54,411 bases of DNA. It comes from Lachnospiraceae bacterium (lineage in GTDB: Bacteria > Bacillota > Clostridia > Lachnospirales > Lachnospiraceae). Made by a program: the position numbers and the translations under genes. This document shows, in pieces, positions 41,958 through 50,725 of the stretch (position 1 is its first letter; every line of letters begins with the position of its first letter). Where the stretch lies: the NCBI GenBank assembly GCA_900769115.1, contig CAAGFJ010000035.1, forward strand, positions 1 to 54,411, in the 5' to 3' direction. The notes beneath the pieces were generated by a model, which was not told the DNA's origin, did no database searches, and was given only the letters and a program-made list of their open reading frames with translations.

Positions 41958-43961
41958 CTAGTGAACATTCACCTCCTTTACCCCGGAAAAGCTGCCATAC
42001 AACTTCTTTGATCCAGACTTCTTATAGGACCGTACCTTAATATAATATGATCCACTCTTCAACTTCTTACTGCAGGAAGTCTTAGTGGTCGTCGTCAGCT
42101 TCTTATAATTTCCCTCTTTGGAAGTCGCATAATATACCTCATATCCATCGGAACCATTTGCCTTCTTCCATCGAACCTTCACTTTCTTCCTGCTACCTGT
42201 TGCTTTCATTCCCTTCACTTTGGCCGGCCCTACTGTAACTTTGCACTTCAATGTCTTCTTTCCGGATCCTGCCATAAATGTAGCCGATATTGTAGCGGTA
42301 CCATATGCTTTGCCCTTCACCTTACCACTGCTGCTGACTGTTGCAACCTTCTTATTTGATGATTTCCATGTTGTCTTACGGTATACATTCGGTGCCGTCT
42401 GCAATGTAAGCTTAGCAGTAGTTCCTTTGGAAACTCCCAGCTTCTTCTCACTCAATGTAAATGTCGACTTCTGTGTTGTAACATCGGTATATGCTTTGAT
42501 CCGGACATTCGCTCTCGCTTCTTTTCCAAAATCATACCATTTATCATTAATCTGTACAAACGACTGATTATTTGACACATTCGCAATAAATGTGATCCAA
42601 TCATTCTGATAGGTTGAATCTGCTCCAATATAAGCATTATTACCACTGGCATCCTTCAGTCTCACAAGCACTGCAAAGGATTCACCCGCTGTCAGCGATA
42701 CCGCCTGTGGCAAAGCAATTGTCTGATATCCGGCATCCGCTAATGTACCTCTCACCGGCACATCATACACCTTCGTTCCACTCGTCGGTTTGCTGGCATC
42801 TGTAAGTCCGGTATACACTTCAACCTCATAATTACAATTCGTAGTCAAAGTATAGACACCCACCGCCTTCAATTCTTCATTATATCCATTGGCACCCTTT
42901 GCCTGGAACACATTGGCATACCATTCTCCCTTGTTATAACTGTATGCCGGGTTAGCAGTACCATCATGCTGATAATTGTTATCATACTGTTCCGCCTGTG
43001 TCACTGCCTCAAATGCAATAAATTCTGTCAAGGTCTTATCCTCATATGACACATAGAAATATCCCTGATCTCCAAACTCCGGTCCATAACTGTTCTTTAC
43101 GATCCATGCACCATCGGAAGAAGGCTTTACATTGAAATTATTTCTGGAATAAGAATCATCCCAGCCAACAATGGCAACCGCATGATTTCCGCCCGCCGTC
43201 TGGCAATTATAAGAATGCTGATTCTTGTTATAATATTGTACAAGCATGTTTATGCCACAGGCTACGGCTCCATGATCTAAGATTGCCTGTTTGATCGTAG
43301 CCACAGAATTACTCAAATTGTTCACACTATAATTATACAAATATACATTACGTACAGAATAATCTGCCGCATAGCAAAGCGAAGCATCTGGAATTGTCAT
43401 GTATGGGCTTCTTGCTTCCGTTGTCACACCTGCCCAGGTTGCCAGCGCAATCCCGCTTCCCTGCAGCGTTCCTCCCGCTGCAAGATAATCTCCCCTGGAA
43501 GTTGTATTATAATCTCCGATCGTATAACCTAATTTGTCCGGCTGACGGTTATAGAAAAAATAAGCAAACTGATTCTCGGAAAGATCAATCGATGCATCTG
43601 CCTTTCCGTTCTTGATCAGATTCGTCTCAATTGCTGCAAGAGAAGAGAAAGACCAGCAGCTCTCATAATTCCCCTGATTCTTAACCGGAGTCACCCACCC
43701 CTTTGTTCTCGCATCATATTGCGCCGGGAAAGACACTCCCCTCTTTGTTACAGCCGCATCTGCTCCGCCATCATGAATCTCCGCTGCCGGCAGCCAATGC
43801 TCACTGACTACAAATGCATCCTGCGATGTCTTAGCCTGCACCGGACTACCCGGCCAGCTCAGAATTCCAGCTGTTACAACTCCAAGCAAAATACTGGTTC
43901 CGAATCTTTTCACCTTATACATCCATTCCGTTTTATGTTTGTTTCTCTCTGTTTTCTGCAT
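41958..43961 (-). CDS. Secreted papain-like (C1A) protease with lectin-like, Big2 and Fn3-type domains
   Basis: The 667-residue protein has a Sec signal peptide (~17-43), a C1A protease domain with Gln96, Cys102 (SCWSFSS), His260 (GGNHAVAIVGW) and Asn290 (VKNSYGPEFGDQGYFYVSY), then a lectin-like domain typical of clostridial C1A proteases (~315-490), a Big2-type Ig domain (~492-570) and a Lys-rich Fn3-like domain (~575-667). It resembles Cwp84-type cell-surface proteases without their wall-binding repeats. GGAGG precedes the ATG. It is the last gene of the six-gene TIR/cyclase operon, 27 nt after the unknown protein. Confidence 0.9.
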   Translation of the reverse strand: MQKTERNKHKTEWMYKVKRFGTSILLGVVTAGILSWPGSPVQAKTSQDAFVVSEHWLPAAEIHDGGADAAVTKRGVSFPAQYDARTKGWVTPVKNQGNYESCWSFSSLAAIETNLIKNGKADASIDLSENQFAYFFYNRQPDKLGYTIGDYNTTSRGDYLAAGGTLQGSGIALATWAGVTTEARSPYMTIPDASLCYAADYSVRNVYLYNYSVNNLSNSVATIKQAILDHGAVACGINMLVQYYNKNQHSYNCQTAGGNHAVAIVGWDDSYSRNNFNVKPSSDGAWIVKNSYGPEFGDQGYFYVSYEDKTLTEFIAFEAVTQAEQYDNNYQHDGTANPAYSYNKGEWYANVFQAKGANGYNEELKAVGVYTLTTNCNYEVEVYTGLTDASKPTSGTKVYDVPVRGTLADAGYQTIALPQAVSLTAGESFAVLVRLKDASGNNAYIGADSTYQNDWITFIANVSNNQSFVQINDKWYDFGKEARANVRIKAYTDVTTQKSTFTLSEKKLGVSKGTTAKLTLQTAPNVYRKTTWKSSNKKVATVSSSGKVKGKAYGTATISATFMAGSGKKTLKCKVTVGPAKVKGMKATGSRKKVKVRWKKANGSDGYEVYYATSKEGNYKKLTTTTKTSCSKKLKSGSYYIKVRSYKKSGSKKLYGSFSGVKEVNVH

Positions 43962-43988
43962 ATCTGCCTCCTGTCTTGTCTATTTCAA

Positions 43989-45011
43989 TCAATCTGTTAT
44001 TATATCCTCTATCTTCTCATACGTCTGTCGAAAGATATCCTGTTGAATAATATAAATGTCCGTAAGATCCTCACTCCGGACTGCCAGGTAATCTCCCGGA
44101 CGACCTAAGTAATATTCTTCCTCGCCATCACACGGAAACACCTTTGTCCTCTCCTGTAACGATACTGCATAGATTGTATTCCCCTGCTTTGGATAGCATA
44201 AACGTGCCAGCTCATCCAGACTTACAAAGGATCCATCGGCTAATAGTTCTACTTCTGGTATAAAATCCAACATCTGTTCAAAAATGTCTAACCTCTCTTC
44301 TGACGGCTCATAAGTTCGTTCAAATTTCTGTCTTGTTATATCGTATGCTTCTCCCCTGCATCCGATCATAATATAGACATCTGTGTGAGCCATAAGGTCA
44401 ATGCCTGATTCATTCTCTAAGGAACGAATCCGGAATATCTGCCCTTCTGGCACAATATCTGTCGACCTCACATATGCCCATGGAATCTTCTTCTTTTCAT
44501 ATTGTGGTAACGAACAAATATAAGCCTGCTCTTTGATCCCAAATTCTGCAGCCTCAACAATCTGGCTTTCCGTATAATAGGATGCTGCCCGTTCCAGATA
44601 GTACTCCATGGTATCTTCCATATCCATTCCTGACATCTGCACCTTCAATATAGCCGAAGAAATTCTTCCAGCCGCCGCAGTTGCACTACCTTTCACCAAT
44701 CCGAACTCTGAAATCATATAATCCATAAATTCGATTGCACGCACCCGTCTGGTATCACTGCAAAAGAATAGGCAGTCCTCCTCCTGTTCCTTCCATACAA
44801 GTAACAGAAAATGACATCCATACATCGTCCGAAACTGTGTGTACACAGATACATCTCCAATCCATTGTTCGAATGCATCCTCTCCCAATGTCCGGTATAT
44901 CTCTTCTGTAACTTCAGCAACTACTAAATGTTCTACCGGATTCTTATAACACCTGACAACTCCTTGAATTCCTGTATTCTGTTGGTCTACAAATCCATGA
45001 TGCTCTATCAT
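43989..45011 (-). CDS. Hypothetical protein in the cyclase/TIR operon
   Basis: I do not recognise this 340-residue soluble protein. It is acidic, with no signal peptide or membrane segment. A stretch near 110-175 (GSATAAAGRISSAILKVQ, MEYYLERAASYYTESQIVEAAEFGI) looks helical, and the rest mixes beta strands. GAGGTG precedes the ATG at 45011. It lies 21 nt after the cyclase and 27 nt before the protease, so it is surely cotranscribed. It may be a partner or ligand-sensing component for the nucleotide made by the cyclase, but that is only positional inference. Confidence 0.8.
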   Translation of the reverse strand: MIEHHGFVDQQNTGIQGVVRCYKNPVEHLVVAEVTEEIYRTLGEDAFEQWIGDVSVYTQFRTMYGCHFLLLVWKEQEEDCLFFCSDTRRVRAIEFMDYMISEFGLVKGSATAAAGRISSAILKVQMSGMDMEDTMEYYLERAASYYTESQIVEAAEFGIKEQAYICSLPQYEKKKIPWAYVRSTDIVPEGQIFRIRSLENESGIDLMAHTDVYIMIGCRGEAYDITRQKFERTYEPSEERLDIFEQMLDFIPEVELLADGSFVSLDELARLCYPKQGNTIYAVSLQERTKVFPCDGEEEYYLGRPGDYLAVRSEDLTDIYIIQQDIFRQTYEKIEDIITD

Positions 45012-45032
45012 ACACACCTCATTCTCTCTCTT

Positions 45033-46556
45033 CTAATCCTCCGTCAACTGTGGAACCACGTCCTTGGCAAACCGTTGAAGATCATGATTCACATGCGTAA
45101 AGTGAAGCACCAGCCGATTCTGCTTCACATCCACTACCTTTGCATATACACCATCAAAGATTGTATGTCCATCCTCACGGACTGCGGCCATCTCCACATC
45201 GGAATATATCGCCAACTGTCTGTTATCCTCCTGCTCCGGATCTGCAAATGACACTACAGCACGTTTCAAGGAAAATTGTTCCAATACTGCAAAAACGACT
45301 TTACCTGTTACCATCTTATCTTCAATCCGGTACAATCGAACCACCATTCTCTCTTTGACCGGAACTACCTCATCAAACTTCACATTCTCAATGGCACATC
45401 CATATTCCCCTCCAAGAGCTGTCACTTCACACACAGATACCGGTTTGTGAATTCCCTTTACCGTAATCTCCGTCCGATTATGTATCTCCACCGGAACACT
45501 AACCTGCTGGATCGCTTCCTCTGAAACAAGCACCTGTCCTCCCACACTATAACTCTCAATTCTGGAACATTCATTTACCACTTTACCGATCACATTATAT
45601 CGCATCATCTTTTCAGAACCTACATTGCCGATAAAGGCTTCTCCCGAATGGATCCCAATTCCCATCTCCAACAGCGGGTACTCCTGCGCTTTGCAGAACG
45701 CATTCACTGTATCCATCTCATTCTGCATCTGAATCGCTGCTGCAATCGCATCTGCAATATGGTTATCCGACAGAATCGGCGCACCAAAAACAGCAAGCAC
45801 TCCATCCCCAAGAAATTCAATTACCGTTCCACGATATCTCATGATCACATCTACCATGCGGCCAAAGTAAAAATTCAAAAGTCTGGTCACTGCTTCCGGC
45901 TCTAATTCCTCCGACAAGGAAGTAAATCCTCTAAGATCTGATATCAAAACCGTCATTACTCTCTTCTCGCCACCAATTGCTGCCCCCTCTGGATGCTCTA
46001 AGATAACCTCTAATACTTTATCTGAAAAATATCGTCCAAACACATGATAAAGCAATTCATTACGTGACTTCAGCTTCTGATTCAATCGCATAATTTCTCT
46101 GGCAGCCTGCAGATCTCCTGCCTGCTTCTGCAGCATCTTCTCGTAGTTCCTTGTCACTTCATGCTGCCACGCAACCCGTTCAATCCGAAGAATACCAGAC
46201 TTGGAAAACGGCTTATGCAACACAACCATTGCTCCTTTTGCAAAACAAACCTCATCTAATTCCTGATTCCTCTCCTCTGTCATAAAGAATAACGGTACGC
46301 CAGCTAATGCTTCCTGCTGTTTGATATAGGATAAGGTAACAAATTCTTCTTCCGTTGCCATCTGATAATCCATTATGATCAGGGACGGGAAACTGCCCAG
46401 ATCCCTGACTCCACTATTCTGAATCCCAATCGCCTTATGCACAGCCGCACTGGACAGCATACAAAAAGCACGCATACTTCCTGTAGAATTAATCTCTCTT
46501 TGTGCCACGATCATATCTTTTCTGTCATTACCTATTACCCAGATTACCCTCTCCAT
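45033..46556 (-). CDS. Receiver-domain class III nucleotide cyclase with unusual base-recognition residues
   Basis: The 507-residue protein has an N-terminal receiver domain (~1-125; phospho-acceptor Asp63 in IIMDYQM, Lys115 in LHKPFS), a coiled-coil linker and a class III cyclase homology domain (~195-375). Metal ligands Asp207 (ISDLRGFT) and Asp251 (LGDG) and transition-state residues Asn328 and Arg332 are present, so it should be active. Base-recognition positions read Glu247 (VIEFLGD) and Asn321 (RYNVIGK) instead of the Lys plus Asp/Thr of adenylyl cyclases; Glu there is guanylyl-cyclase-like. A ~110-residue C-terminal domain is unassigned. AGGAG precedes the ATG at 46556. No histidine kinase is adjacent. 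Confidence 0.88.
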   Translation of the reverse strand: MERVIWVIGNDRKDMIVAQREINSTGSMRAFCMLSSAAVHKAIGIQNSGVRDLGSFPSLIIMDYQMATEEEFVTLSYIKQQEALAGVPLFFMTEERNQELDEVCFAKGAMVVLHKPFSKSGILRIERVAWQHEVTRNYEKMLQKQAGDLQAAREIMRLNQKLKSRNELLYHVFGRYFSDKVLEVILEHPEGAAIGGEKRVMTVLISDLRGFTSLSEELEPEAVTRLLNFYFGRMVDVIMRYRGTVIEFLGDGVLAVFGAPILSDNHIADAIAAAIQMQNEMDTVNAFCKAQEYPLLEMGIGIHSGEAFIGNVGSEKMMRYNVIGKVVNECSRIESYSVGGQVLVSEEAIQQVSVPVEIHNRTEITVKGIHKPVSVCEVTALGGEYGCAIENVKFDEVVPVKERMVVRLYRIEDKMVTGKVVFAVLEQFSLKRAVVSFADPEQEDNRQLAIYSDVEMAAVREDGHTIFDGVYAKVVDVKQNRLVLHFTHVNHDLQRFAKDVVPQLTED

Positions 46557-46578
46557 ATTTGCTCCTGCTCTCTCTATT

Positions 46579-47550
46579 CTACCAAAGCGTATGCCATTTG
46601 CCCTTCCGGTCTGCCTGCTGTCGTTTCTTCGGATCTGCTTTGCAATTATCACACAGGGTTCCGGTTCGAATCGGTGCACCACATACTGCACACGGCACTC
46701 TGACAGAAGAATTCTTCGGAATCTCTAAATATTCATCCCGGAAGAAATACTCTATAATTCTTCTTGGCACCCCGGTATCTCTTTCGATCACCGATGCCGA
46801 TGTTGCACCTGCTTTCTCCAGATAATTGCGGATTGTCTGGAAATCATCATAATTATCCCGCCCACACCGTACACAACGATACGTTCCTATCGTTATATTC
46901 TGCAAGTCCTTACAACCGCAATACTGACACGCCAACGGAATCCGGTTCATTCTCAATGCATTGGAATTCCGACTCTTTCCTGAAGGCGATGCCATACTGA
47001 GTACCCGTTTCTTCGGATCCCCTTCCTCCATATACGCCACATCATTGTGCACTTCCCTGTGTGTCATTCCGGACTGCAGCTTCTCTTGTCTGGTAACCAT
47101 CGTTGCCGCTGTATTCTCGTATAGCAGAGGTTCTGTCGGCTTCAACTCCGGAAGCATTTGATAGATCTGCTTTTCTAATTGTTCAAATGCTGTATCCGGA
47201 TTCCTTGCAAAAGAGATCATCTGCACATTGTTAAGATAAAACCGGAACGTATCATTGAGCACTACCTCCCGGATCTCAAATGGTATGATCGTCTTCCTGT
47301 TACAGATTGCATTATCAATCTCCTTTTCCACCCAGATGGAATCCTGGGAAGTAGGGGACAACGCAAGCAGAAACAGACTACACTGCTGAATTGCTTTAGG
47401 AATCTCCCTCGCATAACTTGATCCAGCCGGAATCATCTCCGGAGCTTTCCAATAAGGTACTCCCATACGGTCTAATTGTTGGATGATTCTCTTCACAAGC
47501 TCTGCATCACGCGAACTGTAACTAATAAATACTGAATTGCCCTGTGCCAT
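46579..47550 (-). CDS. TIR-domain protein with zinc ribbons and an HTH-like segment
   Basis: The 323-residue protein begins with a TIR domain (~5-135; SVFISYSSRDAELVKRI, SPTSQDSIWVEKEID). Glu77 sits at the catalytic position of NAD+-cleaving TIR enzymes. After a linker come a four-Cys zinc ribbon (CQYCG...CVRCG), a helical HTH-like stretch (IRNYLEKAGATSASVIERDTGVPRRIIEYF) and a second zinc ribbon (CAVCG...CDNC). The last part resembles small flagellar-operon regulators (YvyF type). No cyclic-nucleotide-binding domain is evident. It sits between two nucleotide-cyclase genes with gaps of 22 and 27 nt. It could be an NADase effector or a signalling adaptor. Confidence 0.9.
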   Translation of the reverse strand: MAQGNSVFISYSSRDAELVKRIIQQLDRMGVPYWKAPEMIPAGSSYAREIPKAIQQCSLFLLALSPTSQDSIWVEKEIDNAICNRKTIIPFEIREVVLNDTFRFYLNNVQMISFARNPDTAFEQLEKQIYQMLPELKPTEPLLYENTAATMVTRQEKLQSGMTHREVHNDVAYMEEGDPKKRVLSMASPSGKSRNSNALRMNRIPLACQYCGCKDLQNITIGTYRCVRCGRDNYDDFQTIRNYLEKAGATSASVIERDTGVPRRIIEYFFRDEYLEIPKNSSVRVPCAVCGAPIRTGTLCDNCKADPKKRQQADRKGKWHTLW

Positions 47551-47577
47551 AATCTCTGCCTCTTTCCTATATTCTCT

Positions 47578-48582
47578 CTAAGATGCCACCACCTGATTCC
47601 GTCCGGATTGTTTTGCTTTGTATAACCGTGCATCCACCATATCTACATTCTCACTCAGCTCCTTCGTCCGATCAAACTCTTCCACACCAAAGGACATCGT
47701 GATATGAATCCGTTCTTCCCCAAATATGCATACTTTCTCTTCCACCTGCTGCCGGACCTTCTCCGCCAGTATAACCGCTTCGTTCTCCGTATCCTGCTCT
47801 AATAACAGCACGAATTCTTCGCCGCCCCAACGAGCCACCTGTCCCCGCCCTGTCACAGCCTTCGTTAACATATCTGCAACCATAACCAATACTGCATCAC
47901 CCGCATTATGTCCGTATGTATCATTCACTTTCTTGAAAAAGTCAATGTCACACATTATGATTGATGCATTCTGGCATGTCAGCCTCTTCTGAACCGTCTC
48001 ATTATAGTATTCATAAAATCCCCGGCGGTTCTTTAGCTGCGTCAAAGGGTCAATCTGCGCTTCTTCATACAGAATATGGGACTCCAGAGTCTTACCACAA
48101 AACACCGCTGCAAATGTCAGGTGTTTGACATCTTGTTCGTCAAATGAGCTCTCTCCATTCTCACCAATCTTATTGATTGCCTGATATGCACCAATCACTT
48201 TTCCTCTTGCATTCGTAACCGGCAGACAAAGAATTGACTTGGTCACATACCCTGTATTCTTATCCACCTCTGCATTAAACCTCTCATCCTCATAAGGATT
48301 ATTAATCACGATCGTCTCCCGATTAACAATGGATGCTCCTACTACTCCAGAGCCCTCTGGCACCACAATCCGTTCACTTCCAAGTGCCGCCAATGTCCAA
48401 TATTGATGCTTCTGCCGATCCCAATACCAAAAGGACGCACGTTCCGAATTGACTAAGGTTCTGCCCAGATCCGTTAACAGCAAAATGGTAGGAATGAATT
48501 CCTTTTCTTCCACCAACTGGTTCATATAATAAAAAATCTGTTCTAACATCTCTTCCGCCTGTAACGGCTTCTTACTCTCCAT
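47578..48582 (-). CDS. GAF-GGDEF diguanylate cyclase
   Basis: The 334-residue cytosolic protein has a GAF domain (~25-170) and a GGDEF domain (~172-334). The active-site loop is GGEEF (253-257), and DPLTQLKNRRGFYEYY, DIDFFKKVNDTYGHNAGD and LYKAKQSGRNQV are intact, so c-di-GMP synthesis is expected. The RxxD inhibitory site upstream of GGEEF is missing, so feedback inhibition is unlikely. GGAGG precedes the ATG. It is the second gene of the operon, before the TIR protein. Confidence 0.93.
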   Translation of the reverse strand: MESKKPLQAEEMLEQIFYYMNQLVEEKEFIPTILLLTDLGRTLVNSERASFWYWDRQKHQYWTLAALGSERIVVPEGSGVVGASIVNRETIVINNPYEDERFNAEVDKNTGYVTKSILCLPVTNARGKVIGAYQAINKIGENGESSFDEQDVKHLTFAAVFCGKTLESHILYEEAQIDPLTQLKNRRGFYEYYNETVQKRLTCQNASIIMCDIDFFKKVNDTYGHNAGDAVLVMVADMLTKAVTGRGQVARWGGEEFVLLLEQDTENEAVILAEKVRQQVEEKVCIFGEERIHITMSFGVEEFDRTKELSENVDMVDARLYKAKQSGRNQVVAS

Positions 48583-48624
48583 ATCTTATCCTCCAAGCCT
48601 TTGTATGCAAGTCTATATACTCAT

Positions 48625-49407
48625 CTATAACAGAAGGTCCTTAAAATTATCCTGCAGATATTCCAAAGAACGCCGCTGATTCTCCGGGGATGTTGTCTCA
48701 ATCAACACACTGCAATCCGGAAAATATTGCTTACGATACCTCATAAACTGCTTCCAGTCAATCTTACCGTCTCCAATCGCAAGATGCAGATCATGCACAA
48801 AATCATTATCATTCACATGTACATGCTTAATATACGGCGCCAGTCCGGTTACCCATCGTTCCATCGGCGTACTGGAAATACTTGCATGTGCATAGTCAAA
48901 ACATACTCCGTAATTCCCATAGCTCCACAGCCTCTGTGATATCTCTATCATAATTGCCGGATCGCTATCAAACATATTTTCCAGATAAATCTCCGTATCC
49001 GGATATCTCTTAAGCAGACACTCCATATACTGTGCCGTCATCTCCACTGCCCTTCTGTCATATTCTGTCCCTGACAGCATTGGACTGTAATTCGTATGGA
49101 ATACCACACCCTTCACTCCTAAACGAACAGCAACCTTCATACTCTGTTCCATACGTAATTCTGAAATCTCCCGGATTCTGGAATCATAGCTGAACACAAC
49201 CATATCAAAAAATGCTCCATGCATCGTGCTATTGTCCGGTAATCCCTGCTCCTGATAAAATGCAATCAGGCGGTTCATCTCATCCGGATTCTCAAGAACA
49301 TCCGGATTGTAGAAATCATTCACTTCAAATCCAACCTGATACTCACTTGCCAATGTCTTATATTCCTCAATATTCTTCGCAAGTGACACAATCAATACCT
49401 GTCCCAT
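48625..49407 (-). CDS. Sugar phosphate isomerase/epimerase-like TIM-barrel protein
   Basis: This 260-residue protein of the xylose-isomerase-like TIM-barrel family has metal-ligand regions YLENM, CFDYAHA, HVHVNDND and HLAIGDGKIDW and a final Glu in LIETTS. Members isomerise sugars or inositol derivatives, or act as endonuclease IV-like enzymes; the substrate is not evident. It is the promoter-proximal gene of the operon that continues into the GGDEF, TIR, cyclase, unknown and protease genes. Confidence 0.85.
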   Translation of the reverse strand: MGQVLIVSLAKNIEEYKTLASEYQVGFEVNDFYNPDVLENPDEMNRLIAFYQEQGLPDNSTMHGAFFDMVVFSYDSRIREISELRMEQSMKVAVRLGVKGVVFHTNYSPMLSGTEYDRRAVEMTAQYMECLLKRYPDTEIYLENMFDSDPAIMIEISQRLWSYGNYGVCFDYAHASISSTPMERWVTGLAPYIKHVHVNDNDFVHDLHLAIGDGKIDWKQFMRYRKQYFPDCSVLIETTSPENQRRSLEYLQDNFKDLLL

Positions 49408-49452
49408 AACACCCCTCTGTTTCTGTTCTCTGACTTTATTTCACCACATTTT

Positions 49453-49481
49453 ATTATACTCTTTTAAAGGTTGTAAATCAA
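49453..49481 (-). promoter_or_regulatory. Promoter of the TIM-barrel/GGDEF/TIR/cyclase operon
   Basis: On the minus strand TTGATT (49481-49476), 17 nt, TATAAT (49458-49453). No other good promoter was seen in the 20-45-nt gaps further down the operon. Confidence 0.75.
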
Positions 49482-49524
49482 CGAAAAAACGTCTGCTTGA
49501 ATAAAAATGATTCTTAAGATATAG

Positions 49525-49530
49525 TATAAT
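49525..49530 (+). promoter_or_regulatory. -10 element of the G1PDH-like gene
   Basis: A consensus TATAAT lies 31 nt before the ATG at 49561; no matching -35 at normal spacing is evident. Confidence 0.5.
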
Positions 49531-49560
49531 AAAACAATCAAAATATGGAGGACTGTATAT

Positions 49561-50631
49561 ATGAGTAAACAGAATAATGACTATATTGCCATTCCAACAT
49601 TACTAAAAGTAGAACCTGGTGCCTTGTATAAGCTCGGAGACTATTTTAGAGAAGGTAATATCCGCAAAGTAGTCCTTTTCTTTGGAAATGGCTTAATTGA
49701 TATGTTCGGTGCCCAGGTTATGAAGTCATTGGCAGATGCACATATTGAAGTATTAGAATATCAGGAATTAGATTCCGTCCGACTAGAAGATATTACCTCC
49801 CTTGCTTTCAGTCTTCCAACCAAAACACAGGCAGTGATTGGAATTGGTGGTGGTAAAGTCATTGACGCAGCCAAATATATGGGATTCTTACGAAAGCTTC
49901 CTTTTGTCAGTGTTCCCACTTCCGCTTCCAGTGATGGTTTTTCCAGCGCAAGTGCCTCCCTGCTCGTAGATGAGCGCCGTAACTCCGTTCCTGCACGCAT
50001 GGCATATGGTATTATTGCAGATACCGAAGTGATCAAGAGTGCACCCGATCGTTTCTTATATTCCGGCATCGGAGATATGGTATCCAAGATTACCGCACTT
50101 TACGACTGGCAGTATGAAGAAGATCATGGTTACGATGAAGTCAATGACTTTGCTATGATGATTGCCAAGAAAGCCGTTAACAGCTTTGTCCGTACACCGT
50201 TTGAAAGTATTAAGGACAACCTCTTCCTAAAAGAATTATTGGATTCTCTTGCCATGAGCGGAATTGCCAACGAAATTGCCGGAAGCAGTGCTCCAACAAG
50301 CGGCAGTGAACATCTGATCTCACACGCCCTTGACAAGATGCTACCGCAGCCACAATTACACGGGATACAGGTTGGCATTGCCACTTACCTGATGAGCGTA
50401 GTACAAGATCACCGCTATAAGCGGATCCACACCATTCTTACAGATACCGGATTCTTCGATTACGTTGCCACTCTCAATCTTCATATGGAAGATTACGAAA
50501 AGGCCATCGATCTTGCTCCAGACATCAAACCATTCCGTCACACCTATCTACACGACGAGAAATATCGTACTATTGCCAAACAGATCCTGCATGAGGATCC
50601 AACCCTGCAAAGAATCCTTTTGGCCAATTAA
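49561..50631 (+). CDS. Glycerol-1-phosphate dehydrogenase-like (AraM/EgsA-type) enzyme
   Basis: The 356-residue NAD(P)-dependent, metal-using dehydrogenase has the family glycine motif IGIGGGKVIDAAKY and PTSASSDGFSSASASL, close in style to archaeal-type G1P dehydrogenases, which reduce dihydroxyacetone phosphate to sn-glycerol-1-phosphate. Metal-ligand candidates lie in GSEHLISHALDK and QLHGIQVGIA. Bacterial AraM homologues make G1P for unusual ether lipids. GGAGG precedes the ATG. The exact substrate needs biochemical proof. Confidence 0.85.
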   Translation: MSKQNNDYIAIPTLLKVEPGALYKLGDYFREGNIRKVVLFFGNGLIDMFGAQVMKSLADAHIEVLEYQELDSVRLEDITSLAFSLPTKTQAVIGIGGGKVIDAAKYMGFLRKLPFVSVPTSASSDGFSSASASLLVDERRNSVPARMAYGIIADTEVIKSAPDRFLYSGIGDMVSKITALYDWQYEEDHGYDEVNDFAMMIAKKAVNSFVRTPFESIKDNLFLKELLDSLAMSGIANEIAGSSAPTSGSEHLISHALDKMLPQPQLHGIQVGIATYLMSVVQDHRYKRIHTILTDTGFFDYVATLNLHMEDYEKAIDLAPDIKPFRHTYLHDEKYRTIAKQILHEDPTLQRILLAN

Positions 50632-50725
50632 GGTGCAAATACCCATCTGTTCACACAGAAATTCATTTGCGTTCGTATATAAGATAGTATATAATAAATC
50701 GTATTTTAATTAAAGGAGACTTCTT

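Noticed and set aside
45033..47550. Calling the TIR and cyclase genes a Pycsar system
   Set aside because: The TIR protein has no cyclic-nucleotide-binding domain and the cyclase has receiver and extra domains not typical of PycC; kept only as a partial resemblance.
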